Origin: Nymphaea colorata
Lineage: Eukaryota > Streptophyta > Magnoliopsida > Nymphaeales > Nymphaeaceae
NCBI RefSeq assembly: GCF_008831285.2
Contig: NC_045145.1
Coordinates: forward strand, 19,050,040-19,114,039
DNA: 64,000 bases
Direction: 5' to 3'
Part shown: positions 12,201 to 23,842 of the stretch, piece by piece
How positions within the stretch are numbered: position 1 is the stretch's first letter
Layout of the letters: each line of letters begins with the position of its first letter
The notes under the pieces: model-generated
Told to the model about the DNA's origin: nothing
The model's input: the letters and a program-made list of their open reading frames with translations, nothing else
The model's database searches: none
Made by a program: the position numbers and the translations under genes

Positions 12201-15200
12201 ATGGTGCTAAAATTTTCTGTTTCTTCTGCAGGAGTTTGGAAGTTTTAACTTTAGGTAGAGGACATTTTGGAGATGCTTTCTTTCATGCTCTTATTGATTG
12301 TCCCTTTTTGAGCAACCTGGACATCTCAGAGTCCCTTCTTGGAAATGGTATTCAAGAAATCCCTGTTTGCCATGACAGGTTGCACCATCTTAGCATGACA
12401 AAATGTCGTGTATCCCGGCTTTCAATAAGGTCCAAGTATCATCTTGCTAAGTTAGTTGTATTGATGGCTTGCGGAATGTATTATATTTTTCCTGTTGTCT
12501 GAACTGTGGCATGTTGCAGGTGTCCTCAACTAGAAACTTTGTCTTTGAAGCGTACCAATATGACACATGCCATACTCAGTTGTCCACAATTAAAAGAATT
12601 AAACATAGCCTTCTGCAACAAACTTTCAGATGCTGGGATACGATCAATAGCGACATCTTGCACTATGTTGACATCCTTGGATATTTCAAATTGTTCTCCT
12701 GTTACTGATGAAACATTGCGAGAAATTGCGCTTGCATGCCCAAATCTTCATGTTCTTGATGCCTCCTATTGTCCCAATATCTCCTTGGAGGTTTGTACTT
12801 CTTGTTATTGTTTCTTCTTTTTTGTATTTGTTCTGCTTATGTTGTTTCTGATATTTGAACCATGCTATTTTGGGAAGTCTGTTAGGCTGCCATTGCTTAC
12901 GGATCTGAATCTGCGTAACTGTGAGGGTATTAACTCTGGTTCCATGACATCTTTATCATACTGCTATATGCTAGAGGTTGGTTGAATTCCTTCACTGTAA
13001 CAACTAAATTATTTTTCTACTTTTATGAAGGAAAATAAAATGGTGAATTTTCTATTTTGTCTTTTTTTAATAAAAACATTTTTAGGAGTTGCAACTAGAC
13101 TTCTGCTGGATTCTGACTTCGGTCAGTCTTGACTTGCCACGTCTGCGTAGCATCAGTCTTGTCCACTGCCGCAGGTATGTTACTGTGGTTCTTATTTTGT
13201 CCAAACCCTTTGTCCATATGGATTTTAGCCGAGTAAAATTATTTATGTTTTCAGGTTTGTTGATTTGAACTTGCGATGTCCATCACTTTCATCTATCACT
13301 ATATGTAATTGTCCTGTGCTTAATCGGATCACTATCACCTCAAATGCTCTTCAGGTTGGTTTCTTCAGAAAATGCATCATGATCCACTGTTCTGCTTTGT
13401 TTTCTATGAGATTCTGAATGTAAATTGTACATCTTACATGCAGAAACTAGTCTTGCAAAAGCAGGAGAGTTTGGCCTCAGTTCATTTACAATGTCAAGTA
13501 TTGCAAGAAGTGGACCTTAGTGAGTGTGAATCCCTTAAAAATTCTATTTGTGATGTTTTTTCCGATGGTGGAGGATGTCCCATGCTCAAATCATTGGTTC
13601 TTGATAGCTGTGAGGTATGTTAATTAAATTGTACTTTTCTAGGCCTTCTCATTAAGGTTAAACAGCCTTGTAGTTTGAGTACTGCATGCTTCTGTTTTTG
13701 GATGTCTTGTGTACTTGTTTTTACATACTAATGCATGGACCAGTCGGTGATATTCTAGCTTGTTTTGTTCTAGATGAGAGACTGACCCCGCTTATGATAG
13801 TCAGTGCGCCTAACTTAATGAGACTGCAAATTACACCAGCGAACTTGCTTCCTGTACTAGGTCAAACTTCTCATGGTTAACAAATATCTAGGTCTACTTT
13901 TGCCTTTATTGATGGAAGGGACAAGACTGGACTTTATGATTTTATTGGTTTATATTGTAGTGCTAAGCAGTTGTGGTGTTTATGAAAGTGAGGATGCATG
14001 AATTACAAGTTTTGCTTGTTTGTATATATAAAATTGATCAAGAATGTTCTAGAAATGAGGTTTTAATCTTGTATGCATAAAAAAATGCCTTTTACACTTG
14101 CATTGTGATTTCACTTCTTTCCTATGTAACGCAGGTGTTAGTGCAGAATTGTTCAATTAAAAAACATGGGTTTGGATATATATATATATTGCCCATAAAC
14201 AACAAAATAAATAACTTACAATTAACAAGTTACCAGTTTATCAATGATTTAACAAGGAAAACAAAACCAAATTTTCCATTTCAGAATTCGAGCCACACCT
14301 GCAGCAGAGTTGTGTCTGTGGCAAGTTGGCAACTGTTTTGAAGAGCCAGTGTTACTACCCTATATAGTTGCATTTGTGAAAAAGGTACATATTGAATGGC
14401 CACCAAATTTGTATGCTCACATGTTTGAGCTGTCTTGAGAATACAGAAGCATGGCATCCTGTCGAAATAGCACGATGTTTTAAAAAATATTGCGATATTA
14501 ACAAAAAAAGGAAGAAGACAAGAAAAGGGAAAATATCACAATATTTGGTTAAAATCGTTAAAAATCAATTTATCACGATTTTTCCAATTATTTTTTTAGT
14601 TTCTGTTTTTATTTTTTTTAACTTTTTTTCATTGTTTTATTTCCTCTTGTTTTAGGTATTTAACTTGACCTCCTAAGTGCAATATGGTACTTATTAATTT
14701 AATTTCTTGAAAAACTCCAAGATTTTTCCGAGAAAGAAAACTTTGCTGAAAATTACCCAAGAAAAACCTCGCTGATAAGAACTTGAGAATGATATTTGTG
14801 CCTATGGTTTTGATGCAAATCATGCTTAACTTTGTGACTGTTTTACCTGTAAACGAACTGTAGACTATTGGTGACTGAATGATTACTGGAGAATGCAAGA
14901 CGGTGAAAATGGCAAGCTGGTTGCCTTTTTAAAATCTTGTACTTAATATTTATGTGTATTTTAAACCGTGTCCTTCACTCCTTGTTGTCTGCTTGTGGTA
15001 GCCAAACACTGGATCATGCTGTTCATTTTTCTGTCAGTTCTCACTTTTTTATATATATATTTTTACTCTACCCCAATTATGTTCCTCTGAGCTTCTCTTA
15101 TGATTCGATGCAGCCATCAGTCCATGATAACTGCAATATGTGATTATATGGAAATTAGAATACATTTTATGTAACTGAGTTTATTTATTCATTTTTTGTC

Positions 15201-18200
15201 TCCCAGAGCTTGACAAAGGTGGGATTGAGGAGCACTTCACTAATTAGTCTTTCACTGGTTGGTTGCCGTGGCATGAAAAGCCTTGAACTTTGTTGTCCGA
15301 ACCTTCAGCATGTTTTTCTGGATGGTTGTGATCATCTTGAAGATGCATCATTTTGCCCAGTGAGTGAAACGTTTCTGCTGAGAGAGTCTGTTAGCATGTT
15401 TTTAGTTTTACTGAGCATTGTTGAGGTGGAAAGTATAAGTTGTCTTGCCTTCATAAGGCCATCATATGGCAATTGAGGTGTGCTTAATGTATTTCATGAA
15501 TTTATTACTGAAGTTTTTTGTTTTTTTGGGTGATCATGTTTTTTGAGCTATCTAGTTTTCATGCCCATTTGTAAGTGGGACATGGACTGTAGGAATTATT
15601 TAGTTTTGTATGTGCACATTTGGATTTATACCCGAAAGATTAGTGGCAAGAATTATTGTCTATCATGTTTTTTGAACCCAAAAGTTTTTTTTATTTATTT
15701 AAAGGTATTTAATTTTTAATGCCAAATCATAGAAAATATTGTTGTGTAGAGTACGTTTACAGGGATCATAGGATCATCATTCCTTCACGTATTGGATACC
15801 CATGTCACATTGGTTTGCCTCAACAGAGGCATGCTGCCTTAACATTCAGGGAAAAATTGTCATTTCGCAGCTTATTTCCTTTCTGCTTTTAAACCTTGAA
15901 TTCATCAGTACTGTTTTCTTTATCCATCTTTAACTTTCTGGTCCTTGTAGGTGGGGCTTACATCACTTAATCTTGGGATATGTCCCAAGTTGGTAAAACT
16001 TCAGCTTGAAGCACCTCAAATGACAATATTGGAACTGAAAGGTTGTGGTGTGTTGTCTCAAGCAGCAATAAATTGTCCAAACTTGATATCCCTTGATGCA
16101 TCTTTCTGCAGGTACTGGCTGCATCTACCTGATGTAATAAGTACCCTTCTTTCTTGATATTTCAGTTTCCTTCTTCTTCTGTCTAAAAATCTTTGATACG
16201 ATCCTCTGGGCATGAATTGGTATATGTTTGCAGCCAACTTCAGGATGATTGCCTCTCAGCTACAACTGCTTCCTGTCCATATGTTGAATCTCTCATTTTG
16301 ATGTCTTGTCCTTCTGTTGGTGCTGATGGGTTATCATCATTGTGCCGGCTTCCAAATTTGACTCTGCTGGACTTGTCATACACCTTTTTAACAAACTTGC
16401 AGCCCGTTTTTGACAGTTGTACTCAACTCGAGGTAACATTTCTGCACATCTGGCACATTTAAATTATTTAGATAACAAAGGTTGACTTCTCATTTTTTCC
16501 AGTATTAGGGTGCTTACCTGCCTAGAAATTATTTCTTTTGTTAATGTTAATCACATTAAGATTTTGTGTTTTGTCACTTATTTTTGAAACAATCGTAAGT
16601 GAAATAACAAAAACCCTCTTAGCCTCCTTATTCCTTTTCATATGATGTATTACTAAGAGATGTTTGGAAAGGTAACTATTTTTTGGTTTCTGAAAAGGCA
16701 AGGGCTATACTGAAATAATACGTAAACTGTGGATGATACTAACAAAATGCTTTTCTGATGATGCTAAGGATAAACTTTGATTAGTAAATATCACCAGACA
16801 TCCGTAACCCGAGATTTAGGAAGCCCTGAAATGAACTTTTGGGCTTTTGTTACCTCAATGGGCAAGGATAATCTTAGTGAGTTTTCCTTCTCCTAAAATT
16901 TGTTCTACAAAAATTGGCTCTTGTAATTGACATTGCGAATTCTACTACTGGAAGGTCATTTTTATTTTCATATGCACTTTTTCAGTGCATGTTTTCATAA
17001 GTATGTCAATGCATTTTCATTTTATTTTATCATTTTTTCTTTTTGACATGCATGCATATGCATTTCTCCCAGTATGTGAAATATCCTTGCTTTGGAAAAG
17101 CTATTGGGACTGAATTCTTGTGAATTGCTTTTCATAGGTGCTGAAGTTGCAAGCCTGCAAGTATCTTGTTAATTCTTCCTTGGATGCTCTTCATAAGAGA
17201 GGCGCTCTTCCGGCCCTTCGCGAGCTTGATTTGTCTTACGGGAGTATCTGCCAGTCTGCCATTGAAGAGCTTCTTTCCTCTTGCACCAATCTCACGCATG
17301 TGAGCTTAAATGGATGTGCTAACATGCATGACCTTGATTGGAGCTCTGGTGTTGACCAATGTTTCCAGCTTAAGAGTGCTGATGAATCACTTCATTTGCC
17401 AAATGCTTTGGGAAATGACATCGAGACTAGTGAGGAGCATGTTCAGACTAGTGAAGAGCATGTTCGTTTGCTTCAAAACCTCAATTGTGTTGGTTGCCCA
17501 AACATAAAAAAAGTTGTTATTCCTTCATCTGCTTGCTGTGTGCATTTGTCATCATTGAACCTATCCTTGTCAGCTAATCTGAAGGAAGTGAACTTATCAT
17601 GTTGCAATCTGTCTTTCTTGAATTTGAGGTTAGTCTACTCTTTCTCTGCTTGTGGAGAGACATAAGGTCAAATGCATTCATTTTTGGTTGTTTTCCTTCT
17701 TATTAATTGTATGATTTGTATGTCCTTTTTGCCTCTTCACTCTTCAGCAATTGCTGCTCATTGGAGATTTTGGTGCTCGACTGCCCTAGGTTGACAAGTC
17801 TCTTACTTCAGGTTGGTACTTTACATGTTTAAGCATTTGATTGGTATTTCAACAATCAGATTTAATTGATACTAAAAGGTCAGCAGGCATATAGCTTCTA
17901 TGAGTTCATGACATATCAAGCATGTTTAGAAGACCATCCAAGTGCAATACAGTTTATTGATAGTTATAGTTATAGGGTAATTTTTGTTGGTCATGTCAAT
18001 TAAGTTGAGTGTCCTCCAGCTTTCAGTTGACGTTTTCATTTTCTTGCCAAGGCATAATTCTCCTTTTTCTAATTTTCCTGACAATCGTTGCAGTCGTGTG
18101 GCATTGAGGAGAAAGTTTTGGAAGATGCCATATCACACTGCAATATGCTAGAAACACTGGACATACGGTTTTGTCCGAAGGTATGATTTCTAACCAGCCG

Positions 18201-19016
18201 CGTGTCGTCGTTTTCTCTGTTTTTTTGCTGTCCTATTCTTGACGTGCCAAGCGTTTTAGCCTCTTCATGATATGAACGATTGTGCATGGGTCAGGTACCT
18301 GTGTCTTTGTAAGGGGAGGGTGGTGCCCGATCCATATATATCGAAGAATGGTAGTGCTTGTTCTTTGACTCAGTTGCCACTGCACCAGATGCTAGTTATT
18401 ATGTGGAAGTCATGCATTTTTCTGAATAAACATTTTTTTTTAGCGTCCACAGATAAATGGTTTACATTTCAACTTAACAAAAACAATATTTTCTTGGTTC
18501 TTAGGTCTGTAGGGCATGAAAAAACATATTTAAATATTTTTGTTTACAATCTCAGAGGTAGGAAATAGAACCTTATACAAGGAAAATGTGCTAACCTCGT
18601 GGTTTAGTATCCTCTAGTTGAAGCACAAATTTCTATAGATAATAGGAGATAAGTGGTCAATTATTCATATCCTCTAGAAATTAGTAACTCAAATTTGGTA
18701 TTTGCGAATCAGTAAAAAGTTGTAAACTGTCAGTCTGGAGTCTCCACGTTTTAAAGTGGCCAACCTTGATGCAAATCGGGGCCAACCTTGATGCAAATCG
18801 ATTTCGCCATGTCTTTCGTGGCTTCCGTTGAATTAGTGTTAACACGGTACACAGCACCGTCCTTGGGGCAGGTTAGCGCTGTTGCATTGAGACCGAGAAG
18901 CTTGCTCTGAAGATTTAACTTCATTTCCCATCTTCTCTTTGCAGATAACTGGAGTGGGAAATATTCGATTGGTTTGCCCTAGTCTGAAGCGCCTTTTCAG
19001 CAGCTTGTGGCCATGA
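6213..19016 (+). CDS. FBL15: F-box/LRR protein of the FBL15 (SLOMO) type, 17 exons
   Basis: Substrate-recognition subunit of an SCF ubiquitin ligase; Arabidopsis FBL15/SLOMO affects auxin homeostasis and the pace of organ initiation (family knowledge). Coding exons: 6213-6844, 10077-10338, 10438-10570, 12028-12127, 12232-12429, 12520-12790, 12878-12976, 13086-13174, 13255-13354, 13444-13614, 15207-15359, 15951-16111, 16234-16432, 17138-17628, 17748-17811, 18094-18180, 18945-19016. All junctions are GT-AG and phases close, giving 1093 aa. The F-box (DLLHMVFSFLDHISLC, then VCRQWR) lies at about residues 290-335, split between exons 2 and 3. The rest is cysteine-rich leucine-rich repeats with hallmark strings such as LSLVGCRGMKSLEL, LELKGCGVL, LQNLNCVGCPNIKK and LDIRFCPK. 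The first-exon protein is acidic and low in complexity. The start is uncertain: an in-frame ATG at 6300 (MDGDSSEDDG) would give 1064 aa. The exon 5 donor (AG/GTCCAAG) is weak but needed for the frame. Confidence 0.93.
8440..8860. repeat. Irregular AT-rich minisatellite-like block in FBL15 intron 1
   Basis: Words such as cctgttatatgtata, gtatactatt and gtattgtaatac recur many times at irregular spacing over about 420 bp. This suggests repeated slippage of a short AT-rich unit. Confidence 0.6.
9353..9524. repeat. Direct repeat of a 40-bp AT-rich unit within a cgtatcc-word region
   Basis: The unit aactattaatttaat...attttatcattttt occurs at 9353-9392 and 9485-9524 with a few changes. It is flanked on both sides (9250-9340 and 9540-9620) by degenerate words of the type cgtatcc, cgtgtcc and acccgtat. 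The arrangement resembles remnants of a non-autonomous transposon, but I cannot assign a family. Confidence 0.5.
11411..11847. repeat. Perfect two-copy 217-bp tandem duplication in FBL15 intron 3
   Basis: Copies 11411-11627 and 11628-11844 read as identical over their whole length, and three further bases of a third unit follow. The duplication lies wholly within intron 3 (10571-12027) and does not touch splice sites. Identity implies a recent event or an assembly artefact. Confidence 0.92.
13615..15206 (+). other. FBL15 intron 10 (1.6 kb)
   Basis: AT-rich intron between ...LVLDSCE and SLTKVGL. It has no coding frame with recognisable similarity and no inverted-repeat element that I can see. 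Confidence 0.8.
18758..18800. repeat. 21-bp direct repeat in FBL15 intron 16
   Basis: The bases ggccaaccttgatgcaaatcg occur at 18758-18778 and 18780-18800, so the two copies nearly abut. Confidence 0.9.
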
Positions 19017-19513
19017 TTTCTCCACTCTTGCATACTGATATAATTTGGTTTTTTAGTCCATTATGAGTTTCTCGGCCGAGTCCAGTGTTCTCTGGCCAAT
19101 TTAACTTCCAGTGTCCTTGTACATATGATCCTTCGACAACGGCAAGCCCTTGTGTCACCTATAAGCATCGTGTCGTTGGGATGGGGTTTTAGGCTTATAC
19201 CTGATGATGTGGTTCACATATGTCTCAAGTATGTCATTCGCAATTTTTCTGTTATTTGGTTTCTGTAGCTATAGTGATGGTTGTTTGCTTTCGTTTTCTC
19301 TTTTCCGTTTGCGGAGGGAGTGGAGGGAAGTGTCTGAAATTTTTTCAGAGGTTCAAACAGGTTAAAAACGCTCGTATTTGTACAATGATTTGTTATTCTC
19401 TTGGAATAACGAGAAGGCAGCATACTCCCCACATCATTGCATCGGAAGTACTAGCGTTGGTAGATCTGGTGAAGTGGCTAATGAATGTCGCTAAAACTTC
19501 TATTGGCAGTTGG

Positions 19514-20420
19514 TTTTTTTTTTTTTGGCGTCTAGCGGGCTGGGGCGGTCCCTTTCATTAGATGAAATTGAGAAAGAATACAGAAGGTATGATACTCAAT
19601 TTTATCGGATGTACAAAAACGTAAAGAAGAATCAGAACAACTGATTGCACCATGCTCGACTCGAACAGAAAGCTCCTCAAAGAAAAACTACAAAACAAAA
19701 CTCAATCGCTCATTCAGCTATGAGATAACCTCAGAATAAATGGCTCATCGGAAACAAACAACTGCTCAAAACGTTGCCTCATACAAGGAAACCTGGCAGT
19801 AGACAACTTGTCACCTGCTTTACAATCCTGCAGCCATTTCTTCCACCTCGAATTATTGGATCTGACTTTTATGGAATGAACATGAAGGTGCAGTACCGCC
19901 AGTGCAATTTCAAGTAACTGGGTTTGACTCGGTACATAAACCTCATCAGCCATCTCCTTATGTTTCACAATAACCAAGTCATTACGCCAGACAATTACAC
20001 TGCACAGTCTATTCTCTTTCATCATAAAAGATACAACTCTATCACCCAATCCTCTATGGGCTTAACCAATCACATAGAAGAGAAGATTTTCACTTTCAGC
20101 CAAAGCCCTAATGCCTCCAGCATTTGGCGAGACCACACCTGCTCGAAGAAAACTCAAAACACTCCTACCAACCTTCGTAAGTCAGATATCTCACCTCCCC
20201 ATAACATCACTTCTGCACAGCTTGATTCCGGAAGGTCCAGATCTTCCACAAAACAATGTTGAAGCATGGGAGCCAACATTTCCTCCATTCTTTACAGCAC
20301 AATCTCTTGCTCTTCCACCAAAATAACACGAAGCAAAAGTCATTACTAGGTAAAGAAAGCATACCAAATCATGACATCGTCATCCTCAGAGTAGCAAATC
20401 AGTATTTGTATCACACTTAT
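19514..20420 (-). mobile_element. 5'-truncated LINE (L1-type) fragment
   Basis: Read on the minus strand, the segment ends in a poly-A (T run at 19514-19526), as LINEs do. Upstream of it the minus strand encodes an open stretch of about 110 codons (19714-20049). That stretch includes QLLEIALAVLHLHVHSIKVRS, which resembles the C-terminal RNase H-like domain found in plant L1 elements. Further upstream, around 20230-20330, a frame reads LPCFNIVLWKIWTFRNQAV, close to the conserved W..IW..RN segment after the LINE reverse transcriptase zinc-finger region. The frames are broken by stops and the reverse transcriptase core is missing, so this is a dead 3' piece. I found no target-site duplication, and the 5' limit is approximate. 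Confidence 0.5.
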
Positions 20421-21335
20421 CCAGCTGATCCTTAGCATCTCCGTAGTTGGACGCCCTGAAATTGGCTTGAAGAATTGGAACGTAAAATCTGTCACATTAT
20501 TGAAACGGAGTTGGAGGAGGAAATGTTCAATTGCAAAGGCACTAAAAGTCTACATTCGATTAGGGATTTGTTTGAATCTTTATGGGAGTGCTTCTGGCAT
20601 CAAAAGTCTAGAGTCTCCTGTCTCATGTATCGTGATTACAACTCCCATTACTTCATATGAAGGTGGAACATAATCAGCATTGGACTTTCATCAACCATGT
20701 TGCTCTTGAAGATGGTCGTAAAGGGAGTTGTCAAAAGAATAGTTCAAGGAAGGCTAGGAAGTAGTTCGGTCATTTATTTTTTAAATCTGATATGGAGCAA
20801 CTGTTGAAACAAACCATTTTTACCAATATTTTCCTTACTCCAAGGGTGAACCCTTTCATGAAGCAAGTGAAGAACAGAAATGTACGTTCTTCGAAGCAAT
20901 GACAAGAAGTGTTGTTCGTAATTCTCGATTCGGGAGGAGATGTGTAGGAGAGTTCATAAAGAGCCTCAATTGCATTCGGTTCCCCAATCATGTACCCACG
21001 GCGGCGCTTACGCTTAGGTAATTAGCAGCGGATACTGGATAGTGGATATTATCTTGGTGCATCCACCGAGGGCTAGACGACCTTATTTACACGCGACGGT
21101 TGTGTGCAGAAGATTGTCAACTTCCTCCGCATGATTGAAAACAAATATAATATTTTTCATTATATGGAAGGGTAAGTAGATGGTCTCTGTTGTGTGAAAT
21201 CGGTTCTCTGTGAGATGTCAAGGGGGTTCTCAATTGTTTGTGGTAAGCTTCCATAAATGATAAGGAGTTGAGTAATTGGTTGCACATGTTGGAGCTTGCT
21301 GACACCGATTGGAAGTTGACAGTGGTGCTTTCTAG

Positions 21336-21365
21336 AAGAAACAGAAACAGAAACAGAAACAGAGT
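21336..21365. repeat. (AGAAAC)n hexanucleotide repeat
   Basis: Four to five near-perfect tandem copies of agaaac. Confidence 0.9.
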
Positions 21366-23143
21366 GGGCAAACAATATATGTTTGAAGGGAGGGGAAATC
21401 AGCTTGGTCATCAACAGCAGCTGGTTCTTGACAAGATGGTGCAATATTTCTCCATGATCAGATGCGTTGTGAGATTTTAAGCTCTATGCCAGGGCAATCT
21501 GCCCTGTTCCATGCACAATTTGAGTTTAGGCATGGGCACCGCGCCTTTTACCCTCTGAGATTGTGCTGCACCAGATTTTCACCTTCTACTCTTAGTCCTG
21601 ATCAACTATAACTTCAAACTGTTTCATTTTTGTCTTGCAGCTTTAATATGATTAATTTTTTTCCGTAATCTATTTACTTGAACAATGTTCAAAGAACTAA
21701 AAATGTTAGAATCTGCTTTTTCTATTTGAAATTTATTTACCAAAAGCGATGTATGTATATGTTGATCCTTAACCTGCCAATGGAGGAAACGCCTTCTGCC
21801 ACACGCTGATTGAATGGTCGCTGGCAATCCAAAGGACGGCGAAAGGGCCCCTGCATTAGCTGTTCTATTGGATTCTTTTGCCCCACCGCTAGCTTGCACT
21901 CGCCATGTGCGACGGCTATAGATCTTAAAGGGGGCCACCGCCTTAATTTTCCTATATTCCTGCATGGTTCTTGTCGAGAGGAAGAACACTGGGAAGGCAA
22001 AAAGGACTCTCCACGTACTGCCAACATACAGAGTATTTCAGATAGCCGTGTATAATTCTTTTCCGTGCCTGTGGGAGTATCTCATGCAGGAAGCGAATAT
22101 TCTTCTATTTTCCATTGCTTGAAACTTACCAAAAGTTTGTGACGTACAATATGAAGATTATAGTGAATATTGTATTTGCTGATGCTAGTACTAGCGAACA
22201 CAATGTACTATTTATCTATCGAAAAGCAGAGCAGGCTACCAAGAAGACTGCTCATTCAACGATTTCATCTACTGTTGTATGTAAGGACATGCTCAGACAG
22301 ATTGGCTACTTCTAAGCTTTGGCATTACTGAAGAAAATGGAAACCGATGAAGGCATAACAAGCCCACCCATAATAAAATTGTTAGTGTTATGTCAGATTG
22401 CATTTTGCAAAGTTAATATATATGCAAACTTGTTCTTTCTGGAAGAGAAAAAAAAATATCAAAGTCGGGACCATAACAGAGGAAAAGCTTTGTTTCTGCT
22501 GCTGCAGGTTCAGGAAAAGGCTATTGAACGATTAAAGAAAGAGGTTGACACTTTTCTTGTTTCTTCTGCTTTAAGGTTTGTCGTAAGTTACGTAGGCTGA
22601 GTCTGGCGCTATGGCCTGATGACCACAAACCGAGGATTTAACCTTTCACTGGAACGGATGCATCGTTTAGAAATTACTCCATAGTCAGACCTACCAGTTC
22701 AGGACATGAGTCACTTGGCTGTCACAGAATTTGATGCAGAAACGTCGTCGTTTTAAGCTTCTCTTGACCTATTTAATCGTGTCGATTAAATTTATAGGGT
22801 ATGGTTGACAATCAAACTCTACTTAATTCGTGTTTGCTGGAGAACAATTGTTGACTGGTTGTTCGTTTCTGCACAATTTGCGCTTGTTGATTTAGTTAAA
22901 GAGCTCAAACCAGGAAGATCCAATGCATAGAAGAGGGAGAGAGAGAAAGAACAATAGGACGCTTGCATCAGGGACCATTAAAAGGAAGGATGAAAAAAGC
23001 TTCCTCATGCAGAGTACCACCTTGCTCACACACAACGCTGTCGTTTCCCTTGTGTTGTTCTTCGCATTGACACGTACTGGCCTTAACGTCGTCTCTACGA
23101 TATTGCTTCGCGTTCCACCACAGAAACCTCCTTCCTCTCTTGC

Positions 23144-23149
23144 TATAAA
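23144..23149 (+). promoter_or_regulatory. TATA box of the germin-like gene
   Basis: TATAAA lies 72 bp upstream of the germin-like ATG, in a pyrimidine-rich context. The spacing fits a short plant 5' UTR of roughly 40 bases. Confidence 0.65.
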
Positions 23150-23215
23150 CGGACGCCCCCATCCCTCTGAGGCAGAGAACCCCATATCGGCTGTACAGCA
23201 GCACACGTCAAGAAA

Positions 23216-23842
23216 ATGAAGCTAATATTCTTCCTCGTTCTCTGCCATCTCCTGCTGTCCGGGACTCATGGTGCCGACTTCTGTGTCGGCGACTCGTCGA
23301 AGCCGAGCAGCCCCGCAGGCTTAGCCTGCAAGATGGTGTCCGACGTCACCGTCGACGACTTTGCCTTCAGCGGCCTGGCTGCCGCCGGCAACACCAGCAA
23401 CATCATTAAAGCAGCCGTCACTGCTGCCTTCGTCACGCAGTTTCCCGCCTTAAACGGCCTCGGCGTCTCGGCCGCTCGCATTGACATAGCCGTCGGAGGA
23501 GTGATTCCGCTGCACACGCACTCGGGGGCCACGGAGTTGCTGGTGGTCCTGAAGGGGGAGATCTGCGCCGGCTTCATCTCCAACGCCAACGACGTCTATT
23601 ACAAGACCGTGAAGGCGGGGGAGGTAATGGTGTTCCCCCAGGGGCTGCTGCACTTCCAGATCAACTCGGGGTCGTCGGAGGTGGAAGCCATTGCCTTCTT
23701 CAACAGCCCCAGCCCGGGCCTGCAGATTACGCCCATTGCATTGTTCGGCAACGCCCTGCCCTCCGACCTGGTGGCCGGCACCACCTTCATCAGTCTCTCT
23801 GAGATCACGAGGCTCAAGGGAATTCTTGGAGGATCCAATTAA
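23216..23842 (+). CDS. Germin-like protein (ABP19/20-type), single exon
   Basis: Secreted cupin of the plant cell wall. Germin-like proteins bind manganese, form oligomers, and have reported superoxide dismutase or other activities (family knowledge); the activity here cannot be told from sequence. The 208-residue product is of normal length. It has a signal peptide at about residues 1-19 (MKLIFFLVLCHLLLSG) and the two conserved cysteines C23 and C38 that form the germin disulfide. Germin box 1 (PLHTHSGATELLVVLKGE) carries metal ligands H100, H102 and E107; box 2 (VMVFPQGLLHFQ) carries H146. One N-glycosylation site lies at N59 (NTS). The reading frame is intronless, as in many ABP19-like members, and strongly GC-rich at third positions, unlike the AT-rich surroundings. 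The ATG is the first in frame after the TATA box and gives an immediate signal peptide. Confidence 0.95.
   Translation: MKLIFFLVLCHLLLSGTHGADFCVGDSSKPSSPAGLACKMVSDVTVDDFAFSGLAAAGNTSNIIKAAVTAAFVTQFPALNGLGVSAARIDIAVGGVIPLHTHSGATELLVVLKGEICAGFISNANDVYYKTVKAGEVMVFPQGLLHFQINSGSSEVEAIAFFNSPSPGLQITPIALFGNALPSDLVAGTTFISLSEITRLKGILGGSN

Larger units (their letters stand above)
19017..23215. other. Spacer between FBL15 and the germin-like gene
   Basis: The first few hundred bases are the probable FBL15 3' UTR. A minus-strand LINE fragment follows (about 19514-20420). From 20420 to 22900 I see only short open frames, one hexanucleotide repeat and the germin promoter towards the end. A short frame at 20475-20660 looks protein-like (charged, with a FESLWECFW stretch) but has no partner exons I can recognise. 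Another at about 22508-22575 has a plausible acceptor before it, but nothing supports a gene. Confidence 0.55.

Noticed and set aside
22508..22575. Possible internal exon (lysine/glutamate-rich, with acceptor and donor-like ends)
   Set aside because: It is too short, no companion exons were found, and splice-like words of this quality are common in AT-rich DNA.
23266..23838. Minus-strand frames opposite the germin-like gene
   Set aside because: They are shadows caused by GC-rich codons. The plus strand has the signal peptide, cupin boxes and metal ligands.
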